Shown one piece after another: positions 31,971 through 44,350 of a stretch of DNA of 64,000 nucleotides. The DNA is from Castor canadensis (Eukaryota; Chordata; Mammalia; Rodentia; Castoridae). Within the stretch, counting starts at the first letter, position 1. Every line of letters begins with the position of its first letter. The stretch spans positions 117,966,083-118,030,082 of the forward strand of contig NC_133390.1 of the NCBI RefSeq assembly GCF_047511655.1. The letters run 5' to 3'. Under the pieces are notes generated by a model. The model was not told the origin of the DNA. It searched no databases and was given only the letters and a program-made list of their open reading frames with translations. The translations under genes were made by a program, and so were the position numbers.

Positions 31971-33239
31971 AGGGCCAAGCCCGTGCATGGGACGTGCCCT
32001 GCAGCTCCCAGGGCATGTCACACAGCACTGCATTTGGCTCTCTGCTCAGCCCTGAGAGTGAGGGAAATCCACTCCATCTTCCAGAGCAGGAGGAAGGTCA
32101 ACACACTGACATCGGGTCACAGGGTGGAACAGCATCTCGCCTCTGTGACTGGGGCCTGCAAAGACCTTTAAAGATTCAAAGGCTTGTTCACTGAGGCCAC
32201 CCTCGGGGACAAACCTGCCCTCCTCCATGTTGCCAACATTTGGCCTCTCTCCTCTTTGACAATGAGATGAAATGGAGAAGAGAGATGAAGGAGGATGGAA
32301 GGAGGGAGAGGGAGAGGAGAGCCCTTCTCTCCCCCAGAACCTTCTGCATGTGACAGATGCTTATGGTTTTAGACAATAAAATGGATCATCGCCTTCTATC
32401 TTCAGCTGGGGTCATTACCCCTCAATTCTACAGAGGAGCATTTGAAGCTTAATTTTTGACTGTTTGCACATTAGAACATTTCAATTAAAGGGAAACAGAA
32501 ACCTTCCTCTCCATTGCCTAAGCAAACATCACCACCCAAAAATATAAAAAGGAGAAAAAAAGCCAATGTTGCAATTTTATAAACAAAACAACACTTAAAT
32601 AGAGATGGGTGGGACATTTGTACCATATAGAAGCTTTATTAGGAAAAGCACATCCATCACCTCCTGCTACAAGTCACTGAGCAGTGGAACTAATTGAAAC
32701 CATCTAACACAGAAAGGGCAGCCTTCCCTGATACTTGGTGTGACATGGCTCCTCTGCCAGCCTGACTTGATACCAGGACACTTTTCCATGTGGTGGAAGG
32801 GAAGAGGCTCAGGAGCGCACAGAGTTCCCAGTGGCTGGGGTCAGAATTGCTAAGAAAGTTGCTAAAATATGGACTCCTCAGCTCTGCCCATGGGAAAAGA
32901 ATCTCCAGGGCAAAGGGCCATTTGTCCCCAGCAAATGTGGGAATCTTGGTGCCTGATGTAAACAATGTATAAGAGGAGCCAAGAGGTTGGTTTGGATTTT
33001 GAGAGGTATAGGATGGCAGAACCTATAGATAAGCAAATATCTTGATATAGAAAAAAGACAGTAGAAAGTGGAACGTCAGTTCATCATGAAAGGAAAAACA
33101 GATCCACCCAGGAAAAGCAGCAGGGACTGAGAATGTCCAGGTCAGGTGAGTGGGGGGCTGCAGAATTAAGGTGCCACACAAATGCAAAAGCAGAAACAAA
33201 GACGTAAGCAAGAGGGAGAGGACAATGTGACTTTTTATC
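31971..33239. other. Unassigned sequence
   Basis: No gene or named repeat. The AT-rich part at 32370-32620 is unique-looking. Confidence 0.35.
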
Positions 33240-33540
33240 AATATACAAAGTGAAATTAAAGACAAAAGTGCTCAAGAGGACAAAGAGCTGCATCATATCA
33301 TGTCATATCATATCATATCATATCATATCATATGGGATAGGACATACTTGCAGAGAAGAGATAGTTGTAAACATGTATGTACCAAACAACATAGCAATTA
33401 AATGCAAAGGGCAAAAAGTATTAGAGTTGGAAGGAGAATTGCCAAAAAAACAAAAGGCAATTTAAGTTGGAGATTTTAATCCACACTTCCCAGGGTTAGA
33501 CACATCTAGGCAACCACAAAAAAGTGAAGACTGTGCTATC
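33240..33540 (+). repeat. L1 ORF2 fragment with an (ATATC)n expansion
   Basis: Blocks 'aagacaaaagtgctcaagag', 'gtaaacatgtatgtaccaaa', 'aacatagcaattaaatgc' and 'ttggagattttaatccacac' match L1 ORF2 in order. The region between the first two is replaced by a pentamer repeat (33293-33333). Confidence 0.7.
33293..33333. repeat. (ATATC)n pentanucleotide microsatellite
   Basis: About eight units of CATAT with one early variant (CATGT). Confidence 0.9.
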
Positions 33541-33756
33541 CATTATGGCACGTGGCCAACGAACACTTGAAAGGAGTCAAGTTGATAAAAGTAGGATGTA
33601 AATATCAATTCCAAAGACTGTACACAAAATGGAATGTAAAATATCTTACTAATAATTTTGTATTGATTATTTTCTGAAATGATGTATTTTGGATAGAGTG
33701 GTGTTAAATAATATGTTATCAGATTAATTTCACGTTTGTTTTTACTTGTTTGTTTG

Positions 33757-33833
33757 TTTTATGTTTTGGTGTTAGACATTGTACCCAGGGCTTCACTCAT
33801 TAGTGCAAAGCATGTGTACTACCACTCAGCTGT
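33757..33833 (-). repeat. ID-like SINE, diverged, minus strand
   Basis: 'gtacccagggcttcactcat', then 'catgtgtactaccactcagc'. An older tRNA-derived SINE. Confidence 0.6.
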
Positions 33834-34814
33834 TTTTACTTTTTAAATACAATCAGTAGAAAATGTGAATTTCTGCATGCACAGGTGGAATGCATGTTTC
33901 TGTGGCAGTACTGATTTAGAGGCATTGAGTAATATTGGTGGTAAGTTATTCTGTGAGTTCCCATTGTTTTCTAGTTCCTGTTCTTAAATTGCAAAACCTC
34001 CCCATGTGCCATGAGTTCCCTTATACCATTGCCCCCTGCTGGGGCTTAGAGAGTGGAAGTTTAGTTTGTTACAAGAAAAGGTTGTGGGCCCCAACCTACC
34101 TTGTGTCTACCTCCTGGACAAAATTGGGTCTCAGGTTTGTTAGATATAAAATAAAAATAAATTCTAGCAGCAGAGTTGTTGTGAAAGTGTTATATTACAC
34201 TCTCATGTTGATCAAAGAAAGGTGAAGGGAGCTCTCAAATATCATTTCCTGTCCCTGTGCCCTTCCTTGCACATGAGCTGGTGAAAACTTGGAACCAGAG
34301 CTCCTCTAGAGACAGCTGTAGAGATGCTGGGGTTATGGAGGTGGAGGGTTGCAAATTGGAATTGAAGATGTCAGATCCTCTGGAATTTACTCTGTGGCCT
34401 CCAACCAGGATTCAGTGGATGTCTGAGACCCACTCCATCCCTTAGTGACCCTGGGTCACCCGTGGGAAGAGTCCACAGGAACAGAAATGACAGTGTAGTT
34501 CACAGAAAGAGCAGACAGGAGCAAAGATGCTCTGGCAGTTGGTGCTTTCTGGTTGTGAGCTCTGCCCCAATTTATTTTGGCAGCTGCTTCCATCATCAGT
34601 GAAAGAAAAGGAAGGAAGGAGACATTGGCCATGAGACAGACGCATCCCTGACAAGGGAGGCTGTTGGTTCTGCTATCCAAAGGAGACCCCAGCTTTTCCC
34701 AGAAGGAGATGCATTGGGTCCCCAGAAGGTGGTCCAGAATTTGCATGACTACCCTCACTATGGAGGGTGTTAAAGTCATTGATCTGAACTCCGTCTCACT
34801 TCAAGTGTCAACTG
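33834..34814. other. Unassigned sequence
   Basis: No gene or clear repeat recognised. Confidence 0.35.
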
Positions 34815-35100
34815 TCCCTGGAATGACTGCTGTGTGACAAGCCATCTTAAAACTCAGTGTGACTTAAAATGGCAGCAGCCTCTTATTTGGTTCTGATTCT
34901 ACAGTCCAGGCTGGGCTGGGTGCAGTAGGGTAGCTATCTCTGCTCCACTGGGGTCATCTGGAATCACCCTCATGTGGCTACCTCCAGCTGGCAGTTTCAC
35001 CTGGGCCCATCCATGGTTGCCACTTTCTGGAGCTTCAGCTGAGACCAGAGGTCAAGACTATCTCTTGAAGGAGGAGGGGCAAGGCACAGAGCAAAGAATG
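34815..35100 (-). repeat. Ancient LTR-like repeat
   Basis: 'gacaagccatcttaaaactc', 'agtgtgacttaaaatggcag', 'ctgattctacagtccaggct' and 'tctctgctccactggggtc' are typical of a widespread old mammalian repeat. Family not named. Confidence 0.45.
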
Positions 35101-35329
35101 CTTGCATGAGGACAGGGGAGTTGTCAGGCCCGTGATGATGACAGCCCTTCTCAGCAACACAGAACATCCTCTAGGATGTGACACTCGCAGCCTTCATTCT
35201 CAGCCTCCAATATCCTCATACCCTTGGGGAGCACTTCTATCCCCAGCTTTCTCCTATGAACATTCAGACTCTCTATCTCAGGGTCTTTGTCAGAGGCCCC
35301 TTCTGGCAGGCTTTGATGTGAACAAGAAC

Positions 35330-35500
35330 GCAAACTTCACAGTCAGGCAGCCCTGGGTGGTAACCTGGCTCCACTACACCCAGCTGTGTGGCCTTGAGTG
35401 AGTCTCTTAGCCTCTCTGAACCTCATTCTCTCTTCTGCTGAGGAGGATGCTAAGGCCTTCCCTGTAGGCCTGCAGTGGAGATGAAATGAGATCAATGGAT
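35330..35500 (+). repeat. MIR fragment
   Basis: 'aacctggctccactacaccc', 'cttgagtgagtctcttagcc', 'tctctgaacctcattctc': MIR core. Confidence 0.75.
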
Positions 35501-35545
35501 GGATGGATGGATGGGAAGATAGATACATAGACAGACAGACAGGTA
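35492..35545. repeat. (GGAT)n / (GACA)n simple repeats
   Basis: GGAT units followed by GATA and GACA units. Confidence 0.85.
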
Positions 35546-35659
35546 AAGTACTTGCAGAGAGCCTGCTGGTACTGGAAGGCCAGTGTTGTCTTGGTCCTGG
35601 TCCCCTCCACTCTTGACTGGTCCCCTCCCACTTCTCTGCCTGGTGAATGCACACTTGCT

Positions 35660-35945
35660 TTCTATGACACAGCTTTTGATAAGGCCTTCCCTGGGTCCCC
35701 CCAACCATGTCCCAAGAAGAGCTAATGTCCCCCGACCCTTTCAGCTCCCACAGCCCTCTGTAATACCTCAATCAGCCCAGGACACCGACAGCCACTTACT
35801 GTGTACCTGTGTGACTCCAACAGTGTGGGTCCTTGCACCCAGGGGTCGCATCTCATTCATGCTTCATCTTCAGGACCTGGCCAGAGTGGGTACTCTGTGC
35901 ATGTTTGGGAAGTGAGCATGTGAACAAATGAATGAATGAATGACT
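35660..35945 (+). repeat. L2 3' end
   Basis: 'aaggccttccctgggtcccc', 'cagccacttactgtgtacct', then the terminal 'aacaaatgaatgaatgaatg': L2 3' end. Confidence 0.65.
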
Positions 35946-36239
35946 GCACACATGCACACTTGGGCTTCTCAGAATACAGGATCTCCTTTCATCCTTTTAA
36001 CATTGCCCGCCTCACTCTTGGAGAGGAGAGAAAGAAAACCAGGGACCAGGCAGTCCGCATGCTGTGTCCAGTGCCACCCTGGCTGTGCTGGGTTAAATGT
36101 CATTCCTGACTAAGTAGGACTATGTTGCTTGATAAAGGTGAGGTGCAACTCTCCTCCAGGGCCTTTCTATTTGAGAAATGTAGAAAGAAAGTATCAAGAA
36201 GGTGGGCTAACTTGGCAGCTCCTGTCTCAGTGAGAAATT

Positions 36240-36425
36240 CTCCCTGCAGCTGAGGCTTCTGGGTGCAGCATGGACTTGAGTTCAAATCCTCCCTCCCCTG
36301 TTTGTCTGGGTCAATTGCCTCACCTCAGAGCCTCCACTTGTTTCTTCAACATTAAAATGAGAACTCTGTGGCAAGACCATTGCAGGGATTAAATTAGCTT
36401 ACATAAGTGGCGGGTGACAGTAACC
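36240..36425 (+). repeat. MIR fragment
   Basis: 'acttgagttcaaatcctcc', 'tgcctcacctcagagcctcc', 'gggattaaattagcttacat'. Confidence 0.65.
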
Positions 36426-37030
36426 CCCCAGCCCCTCCCCAGTTCTGATCTTCACCATTGCTTCTGTAGATCAAGAAAATAACATTGAGCTGCTTAAGTG
36501 CTTCCTAGGCATTTGTGGGGAGGGGGTAAAAGAGTATCAGAGTTTGACAAGTAGCAAAGTGTGAGTGCTGGGTGGTGGGTTCACTCATGGGGATGGATTT
36601 CACTCCTAATAATATCAGATCTACCGGGTGAGCCTTTGACACATGCTGGGGACTCTTCTAAGCACTTACATGCATCCATTCATTCTGTCTTTCCAGCCAC
36701 ACTGTGCAGTTCACACCACTGTTTTTCTAATAGTAGTGAGGTTGGAATGTAGGCAGAGCCCACCCTTGACCTCCACACTGGCTGTTTCAAGTCAAAGATG
36801 CACACACAACTGAAACTGACCCTGTTTGTCACTCAGCGTGGTGCAAGCAACAGCAGGACAATGAGACAGCAGTTTCCTCAGTCTGCAAACCTCTTCCTGA
36901 GGTCACTCAAGGTGAGGATCCTGCGGGAACCTGGCAGCCCCTCCCACTAGGCCACTCCAGTACCCACCCTTGCTTCTCTGTCCACCCGCCAGAACCTCTC
37001 CCGGACAGGACTTATCACCTGGGGGCACCA
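36426..37030. other. Unassigned sequence
   Basis: No gene or named repeat recognised. Confidence 0.35.
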
Positions 37031-37440
37031 GCCTCCATGCATCCTTGGAATTTAATTCACACTGTGGGAGAACTTGGAAAACAAAAATTACATCCCTGTG
37101 TCACTGATCTTCATGAAAATCAAGCATTTCCTTTAATTGTTGCCACCCATCTAAGACACAAAAATGTTTTCATCACATTGGGTCATTGCAGATACTTCAA
37201 AGTACCATCTACTTCCAGCATCACCTCGAAATCTGGTGTTTTTTGTACCTTCTGCCCACGCCTGTTATTTAATGCCTTAATAAGGCAGCACATATATTGC
37301 CAAGTTATTAATTTGTGGTTTTAATATTTTAATACTATTTTAATATAATTAGTACACTTCATAATCTGATGTGTTTTTATTGCATGCATTGAACAAAACA
37401 ATATTCCCGGATGGATCTATAAGTTTCTTCACACTTCCAA
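37031..37440. other. AT-rich unique-looking stretch, possible conserved noncoding element
   Basis: Low in repeats, rich in A/T, contains TAAT-type homeodomain words ('agttattaatttgtg', 'tataattagt'). This is only a style-based suspicion. Confidence 0.25.
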
Positions 37441-37640
37441 AGGGTCCTTGGCTCATGAAATATTTATAGTAATCCTTTGAGGTAGGAATCAAGGATGGTT
37501 TGTCATAATTTCTATTTTGTGGAAGAGAGAGATTCAGGCACAGAGAGGTCCAGAAAATTGCTCGAGGGCACACAGCTAGTAATGGAAGAGCAAGGATTTG
37601 AACTCAAGAGAATTTACAGCACAGCCTATCCTCTTGGCCA
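37441..37640 (-). repeat. MIR, minus strand
   Basis: 'cctttgaggtaggaatcaag', 'aggcacagagaggtccagaa', 'gggcacacagctagtaatgg', 'ggatttgaactcaaga'. Confidence 0.75.
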
Positions 37641-39499
37641 GTCCCCTGGCCCTTGTAGACACTCAGGCTCTTCTTCCACCTGGCATTATCCCCAAAGAAT
37701 GAGACTGGGCTGTAACTCTCAGACTCCTCAAGTGTCTTGAAAGCTGGGAGTACATTTATTTATCTGTAAATCCCTATGAGCCCAGAAAAGTTTCCACATA
37801 AAAATTCTTGAATGAGCGTGTCTATAACCCATAAATGCCTCATACATTATGGGTGCAAAAACCCTTTCTTTTCTGATGGAATTTTACTGCCTAAAAGAGA
37901 AAAAAAAGGTCCCAGGCCAAAGAATTCGTCTACATTTTATAATGGCATTAGTAAGGGGTCTTGCGTTTTTATAGCACTTTTGATGTGCCCAAGAATTTTT
38001 ATCTCCCTTTTATCCCTTGACTTGAGCCATAAGTGTAAATTTGTCAGGATGGGAATGAGTCCACTTCTGTGTCTTAGAGAAATAAACAGATGCTCCAAGT
38101 GCCTGGTTCTATGCAACAGAGTGCAGTGGTGAAGCGCGGGGTTGTGGAGCCCAGCTCTGTCACTGCCTGGCTGATGCGCTGAGCCCAGCCACCTCTAGAA
38201 CTGCTGTGGGGGGTAAGTGAGATCAAGCAGACTGTTTAGAACAAGCTTCCAATAGAGCGTGGGGCCACGGGGGACCCCACAGCTATCCTCAGCCTCAGGA
38301 CATGGATGGCACAAGGCTGGTGTTACCATGGGGCTAACGCACTGGACATTGAATGGGTCCCAGTTCCCACCTGTCCACACACTTGGAATGAGACCTTTCC
38401 TTCTCCAGACCTTGGCTTCCTGATAAAGGAGGGGACAGAGCAGGATCTGGGTTCACAGGCTCAAAATTCCTTCTTTGCACGGAGGTGTGTGCAGAACGGA
38501 TGTGACAAACAGAGGGAGGGATGCCTGGTTTGGAGGCAGCTTGGGGACCTTCACCTGGGACCAAAAGAGCATTAGGGCAGGTATTGAGATGGGTTAGCCT
38601 GAGACTAGCACCAGAGGGCTAGGGCCAGAGCAGGTGGCTGGGGGGACTTCAGTGTCTTTGGACAGGGCCCAGTTCTTGAAGGAAACAGAGTTTTATCCAC
38701 AGCCAAGTTCTCTCCCCTCCCCAGCTCAATTCCTATCAAGAGAGGCAGGGTCCCTGGTTTCCACTTATGTCCTGATTAATCCCTTTCCTGTCCTCCCAAC
38801 CCTCTTTGTTTTTTTCTAACTTAAATCTCTGAGGACTGAGTTCCATATCTTAACACTGGTGTAAAAAAACTGACTTCTCAGGGCCTCTTTCTGCCAAGGG
38901 TTCACTTGGGACTGAGCTGTGCTCAGAACCTCTGGGCAACCTGTCCTGCAAGCAGGCCTCCTGATCATTCCCTGGCAGGGGACACGAGACCTGAGGGAGG
39001 GGAGAAGACAGAGTGGTCAGTCTGCCCATAAGGATGGCAGGAAAAACTACTGAGCAGATTCTCTTCCCCAAATGACTTTCCTTGTGTAAAACTGTCTTTT
39101 TTATTGCCAGAAAAAAGAGTTTTTAAGAGAGGTTAACATGGGATTTAATGACTATGGAGTAATAATGCTCCTCATATCCAATTAAAATTCTGAGACTGCC
39201 ACAGGAGACAAGTGTATTATGAGTACCCAACATCATGCATTATTATTATTGGACTGCGTGATTGCCCCACACACTTGAGAGTAAAAGAAACAGCTCCACA
39301 GTCTGCATTTGAATGGCAGGCTGTCCTGTGGAACCAGAAGCCAGGAGAAGCCAGGAGAAGCCAGGAGCACACCCCAAGCCAACAAAGACCCAAGACACTG
39401 AGAATCATCCTTAGGATACAGCCGAAAGACACTAGGACAGATAGACACCAGTGTTTCCTGGAAGCAGCAGAAGAAAGAGAATTACGAATGTGGGTTTTA

Positions 39500-39660
39500 A
39501 TGGCTCTATCTGGATGCTGTGTGACTTCTAGCAAGTCACTTCACCTCTCTGAGCCTCCATTTCTCCACACTATTAGTTTAGGTAGAGTACAGTGGTGAAG
39601 ATAAATTGAAATTTTATATGTGAAAGTGTTTTGTAAAGTCTCATGGGCTATTGAGTGGTG
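39500..39660 (+). repeat. MIR fragment
   Basis: 'gctgtgtgacttctagcaag', 'cacctctctgagcctccatt', 'gaaagtgttttgtaaagtct'. Confidence 0.65.
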
Positions 39661-39739
39661 AGAAATGAAGATAACTAAAAAGTCATTGTCTTGGTTTCTT
39701 CCTTGTCCCCACCCCTCCCACAGACTGAAGCTAGGCTGT

Positions 39740-39910
39740 CGTCTGTAATATTTAACAACAATAGCCTATATTCATTGTAAAGGCCAGGTGTTCACTCACT
39801 CCATCCATTTTATGGACAAGGAAACTGAGGCTCAAGGTGGCACATAGCTGCCCAGGGCCACAGGACCGGGAGGTAGCAGGGGCTTCAGCCCAGGCCTTCC
39901 TGATTTACAA
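39740..39910 (-). repeat. MIR, minus strand
   Basis: 'catccattttatggacaagg', 'aaactgaggctcaaggtggc', then 'cagcccaggccttcctgatt'. Confidence 0.7.
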
Positions 39911-40263
39911 CCTCTTTATTCTTAAGCCTTTAAAATACACCTGACATGCAGCTTCCAAAGTACTTGAGCAGCCCCAGGACCAAGGGGCTTATTACTGCCC
40001 TGTGCCTGTCCCTCAGTGGGCACTCTCCCCTGACACATAAAGCATCATTCTGGTGACATTATTATCCTTAACATAGAGTGGTTGGAGTGGATTCTCTCTT
40101 AAGGTCTATTCCAGAAACATCTCTTTAAGAGCATGAACATTTAGAGACAATCCAGCCTGGCTGTAGAAGAAAGGCTTAAAAATCCCCATGTGAAAACAGA
40201 GTCTGGGAGCCAGAGGTGTGTATGTGAATAGAGCAATTAATCCTCTTTTGCCAATCACTGTAA

Positions 40264-40265
<2 letters not shown>

Positions 40266-40303
<38 letters not shown>
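40266..40303. repeat. (CA)n microsatellite
   Basis: About 19 uninterrupted CA units. Confidence 0.95.
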
Positions 40304-40307
<4 letters not shown>

Positions 40308-42055
40308 TGGTGAGAAAGCATTTATTCCCTTCAGACCCATGGGGTGTGAAATAGCTGCACTGATAGAGAGTTGACTGAGGAAATACAAATCTATTATATG
40401 TGCAGGGCAAAAGAAAAAGGGGCTTCATAAAAGGGTTTCTAAACCATATCAAAAACTTCTGGGGTCAGGGAAGGCTGGCAGAACAATACCTATTACAGCT
40501 AAATGGGAAGCCAGCTTCGATCTCAAAATTAAAGATGAACAGTAGCAATTAACCTGTCTTCTAACAGAAAACATGGCCCTTAATGTTCTGTGTAATTTAA
40601 TATTTTAAAATTATGACCACAAGCATCCAAGGTTCCTGTTGAACAATATAACATGGACAATAAAATTCCCAGTGGGGCTCTTTGGCTAGTGTGGGAGAGA
40701 CAGCACAGCAATAATGCTAGTCAGTACAGGGTATTCTGAAGCCACAGCAGCTGAACTACCAGGGACATAGTCAGGACTCGCCCCAGGACACATGTCCCCA
40801 CAGCTGAGCTCTGTGTTCCAATGGCCCATTCTGTGGCTCCAAGAATCATTTGATTTGTGCTTGGCGAGTACTCATAGAATGGGCTGTGCTGATGTGAGTC
40901 CAAAGGAAATCCCCAGCAAAGCTTAGAAGGTTCCAGATGACTCCAGGGACCCCTTTAAAGTCATGCTTCTCAACACTGGGGAGCTTTGCACACACCTCAT
41001 GCACATAGAGCAGAATGCCTATGCATTGTTCTTTTTAAAAGCTCTCTAGTTCATTTTCTTCTTTTTTTGAGAAGTGATGCTTTGGAAGATTGTGGACTAG
41101 ATGACAAATTGGAATGTGGCCCAATTGCCATCATGGTAGAATTAAAAGCATGGTAGCTGCCATTCTGATGGGGAGTTGTGTAGACAAGAGTGTGGTCCAT
41201 GGAAGCTTTGCCTCTGGTGGGAGAATGGGGAGCCGACAGAACTCAGCCTCAAAGGACTCCACGCAGAAATCAGGCTGCTGAGCATCCAGGTTTCCCTGAT
41301 GCTCATTGCTCTCTAAGTATCGGAGGCTCTGTGGGTGGCCGGCTGTCCCTTGGAGGAGGAAGCTGAGGCACTCTCCAGGCTTGGTCCTGAATTTGCTTCC
41401 CCTTCCTTTATCATCTGCTCTGTTGCCTGGGATATGTGGAAGGGCCGGCCACTGGGAAGGCTGACTCTGCAGGCTGGACCTCTAGAGACACCTCTTCAGG
41501 AGTCATCTTGGGCAAGGAATTACCCTCTCTGTTTTGGTCACTACAGTGCTGTTAATTATAGAACTCATGGGTAGCATGAAAAGGATACGAAATCAATGAG
41601 GCAAGTGGCCATGCAGTGCCAGGCACACGTCACCGATATGTTACGCAATAGCCCTTCAAGGCCCCTCTGTCCACATCAACCAGGTGTATGCTCCTCCTGT
41701 GTCCCCCCATGCTGGCCTGTCTCCTGACCTTCCCAAACCAGGTCCCTCCCCATGAGGTGCCTTACTGGCACCCCCGTGCACCCACACCTTATTCGCCCTG
41801 ATGCCAACATCAGGCGGAAGATCTACTGGCTTATTTTTCTTTTTGCATTTTCTTCTTCCTAGAACACAAGTTTTAAATCCTCTAATAGAACTTCTTTCTC
41901 CTCCAATCATTTACCTCACTTGCACTCTGGGTCTCTCCTTTGCACTGGTCATTGCCTTATTTTCACCATCAATCCCACCTCCTTGGAGAAGTCCTTGAGG
42001 ATGATATCTGTGACTTTTCATCACCCAGAGGACAGTGTGAAGTCCCAGAGGAATC
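40304..42055. other. Unassigned sequence, part AT-rich and unique-looking
   Basis: No gene or clear repeat. The block at about 40480-40680 is AT-rich without repeat signatures and is a weak conserved-element candidate. Confidence 0.35.
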
Positions 42056-42217
42056 ATGTGTGCCAGCACTTAGTCCTCATAGCAAGTCTCTATCACCGTT
42101 GCCTCTTGACAGATGGGGAAACTGAGGCATAGAGAGGTCAACTTACTTGCCTACAGTCAAATACAGAGATGGGACTCAAGCCCTGAGGCTTGCTCCAGAG
42201 TCCAGGCTCTTAACCAC
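42056..42217 (-). repeat. MIR, minus strand
   Basis: 'gacagatggggaaactgagg', 'gcatagagaggtcaacttac', 'ggctcttaaccactgg'. Confidence 0.75.
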
Positions 42218-42560
42218 TGGCTTAGTTTATTTTATTTCACTGTAGTGAAGTACCTGAGAACCAGCAATTTGTTAATAGAAGTTTTATATGGCTCATGGCT
42301 CTTGGAGGCTGAGAAGCCCAAGATCCTGGTGCTGGCCTCTGCTTAGCATCTAGTGAGGGCCTTTGTGCTGCATCCAAACGTGGTGGAGGGCTTCACTTGG
42401 CGGGACAGAGCAAGCATGGCTCTTCTCATAAAGCCGCTAATACCACCACAGGAGCCCACCCTTGTGACTCCATCTACTTGTAATTACCTAAATACTATTA
42501 GATAATTAATTTGGGATTAAGCTTCTAATTCATGAACTTTGGGGGACACATTGATGTCCC
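42218..42560 (-). repeat. MaLR-type LTR, minus strand
   Basis: 'gtgaagtacctgagaaccag', 'ttatatggctcatggctctt', 'ggaggctgagaagcccaaga', 'gaactttgggggacaca'. This is the antisense order of a MaLR LTR. Confidence 0.55.
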
Positions 42561-43394
42561 TGGCAGAGTGGGAATCCTCTGCAGATGAGAATGACCAGCA
42601 GGGAAAGAGTTCCAAGGAGACTGTGAGATGGTGACACCATGAGTCCTGGCTGGAGAAGGAAGGCAGTCATCAGTGTCAGGGGTAAGACATGTGGGTCTTG
42701 AGTTTTCCTGCCTATTACTGTCCACATGCATTACCAGGAGCCAGGTCAGCAGGCTGTGGCCAAGCATCCCATCTGGAGTGCCACCCACTGGGGCCAGAGT
42801 CCTCCAACCACCCCCAAGTCTTGGCTGCTTGTAAACCTTCCTTTCCCTCCAACCAGATGGAGGGGCACTGGACACCTCAAGTGATGGCTGTGTGGCATGA
42901 AGGGGAAGACCCCCACACACACCAAGGGTAGACCTGAAACCCCTTACCCAGCAAAGCACCCCAAACAGGAGTGATCTCATAGCACTGGATGGGTAGTGCA
43001 CTGGTGGGAGCGTTGCTGAGACCCCATGTCCTCCTTTGCTTGTTTCTCATTGCTGACTCAGGATGCCTCTTCTGACTCCAGGGAGCTCAGCACGCAGGGT
43101 CCTCCACACAGAGTATGTGGTGCTTTCCATGACCATTTTAGGGAAGGTAGGGTGAGGTGGGGGCTGTTCTTGTGCATCCCTGCCTCCCCCATGTCCAGCC
43201 CAGAGTAGGCACCCAGAATCTATGTGCCATGGTTCACAACATGACAATGTTCCCTGATAGCCAGCTGAACCATCTGGTCCAACTCACATTAACCTGTGGA
43301 GCACATGAATTCCAAGACCTGGCCTGGTCCCCATGAACCCCCATTCCTATGCCTCCTCCCACCTCACTAGCCATTAAACCCCTCTTTCCTCCTG

Positions 43395-43535
43395 CCCATC
43401 CTGGCTCCACCACATTATGAGCTGTGGGGTCTTAGGTAAGTCACTCGACTCCTCATCTCTGACATCTCTATGTTTGGCTCAGAGTCATTTGAGGACATAA
43501 TAAACTGCCATTTAGAAAGGCTTGGCATAGGAGTC
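43395..43535 (+). repeat. MIR fragment
   Basis: 'tggctccaccacattatgag', 'cttaggtaagtcactcgact', 'cctcatctctgacatctct'. Confidence 0.55.
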
Positions 43536-44204
43536 TTCTGAGAGTCACTGGCTCTCCCTTGGGCTCTTCCCTTCCAAGTTGTGAACATCAAATGACTGCC
43601 ATGTGGCTCCACTGCTGTCTCTATCCTGGTTTCCAGCCAGTGCAGACCAATCTTGCAGGGCCTCCTTCTTGGCCCCCTCCACTGGAAGTGGGATAAGAAC
43701 TAAGCTAAACCCCTTCCAAGTGTCCCCAGGACATCAGCTGGAGTGACCCATCAGCTCCTCACAGGCCACCTCTTTGCACAGTGAGGGCCCTTTACCCCTT
43801 ACTACTGCCTTTCCAGGGAGGCTGTGGCCATGAAAGGGCACCCAGGGGAGGGAGAACTTGGCCAGTACCTGAAACCAGCCTGCTCTGAGCTCTAGTAAAT
43901 CCCCTGAGGGGCTCCAATCCCCAGCACAGTGGCTGAAATTGCTTGTCTGCACAGTCGCTTCACAAATAAACCAAAACAGGAATGTTTTGAAAACTCTGAA
44001 AACCAAATGTTCAGAACAGAGCACAGAGCAGGGTCTGCTACACCAAGTGTGGAGGGAAAACACTATTCTTTTTGCTTTTATCCTAGCCACTTGTCACTTG
44101 TCACCTTACAGGGTCCAAAGGACACAGACCTCAATGGGGTATATTTCCAACTCCCAGGATGCCCTCCAGAGTTTGCTTTCACTGTCACAAATCTCTTCTG
44201 TCCT

Positions 44205-44350
44205 CATGGCAATGTAGTGGGTATGTTAACAGGATTCTTTCTCTTATTTTAATAGATGGAGGTTCAGGGAGGTAAAGTGACTTATCCTTAGTTACCCAGC
44301 TAGTGAGAGCTGGGATGAAATTTGAACTGTAGCCACCAACTAGCCACTTC
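44205..44350 (-). repeat. MIR, minus strand
   Basis: 'ggaggttcagggaggtaaag', 'tagttacccagctagtgag', 'gatgaaatttgaactgt'. Confidence 0.65.

Noticed and set aside
33293-33333. CRISPR-like array of short repeats
   Set aside because: Pentamer microsatellite without spacers, in a mammalian context.
40106-40452. Cys-Val repeat open frames
   Set aside because: Translation of the (CA)n microsatellite.
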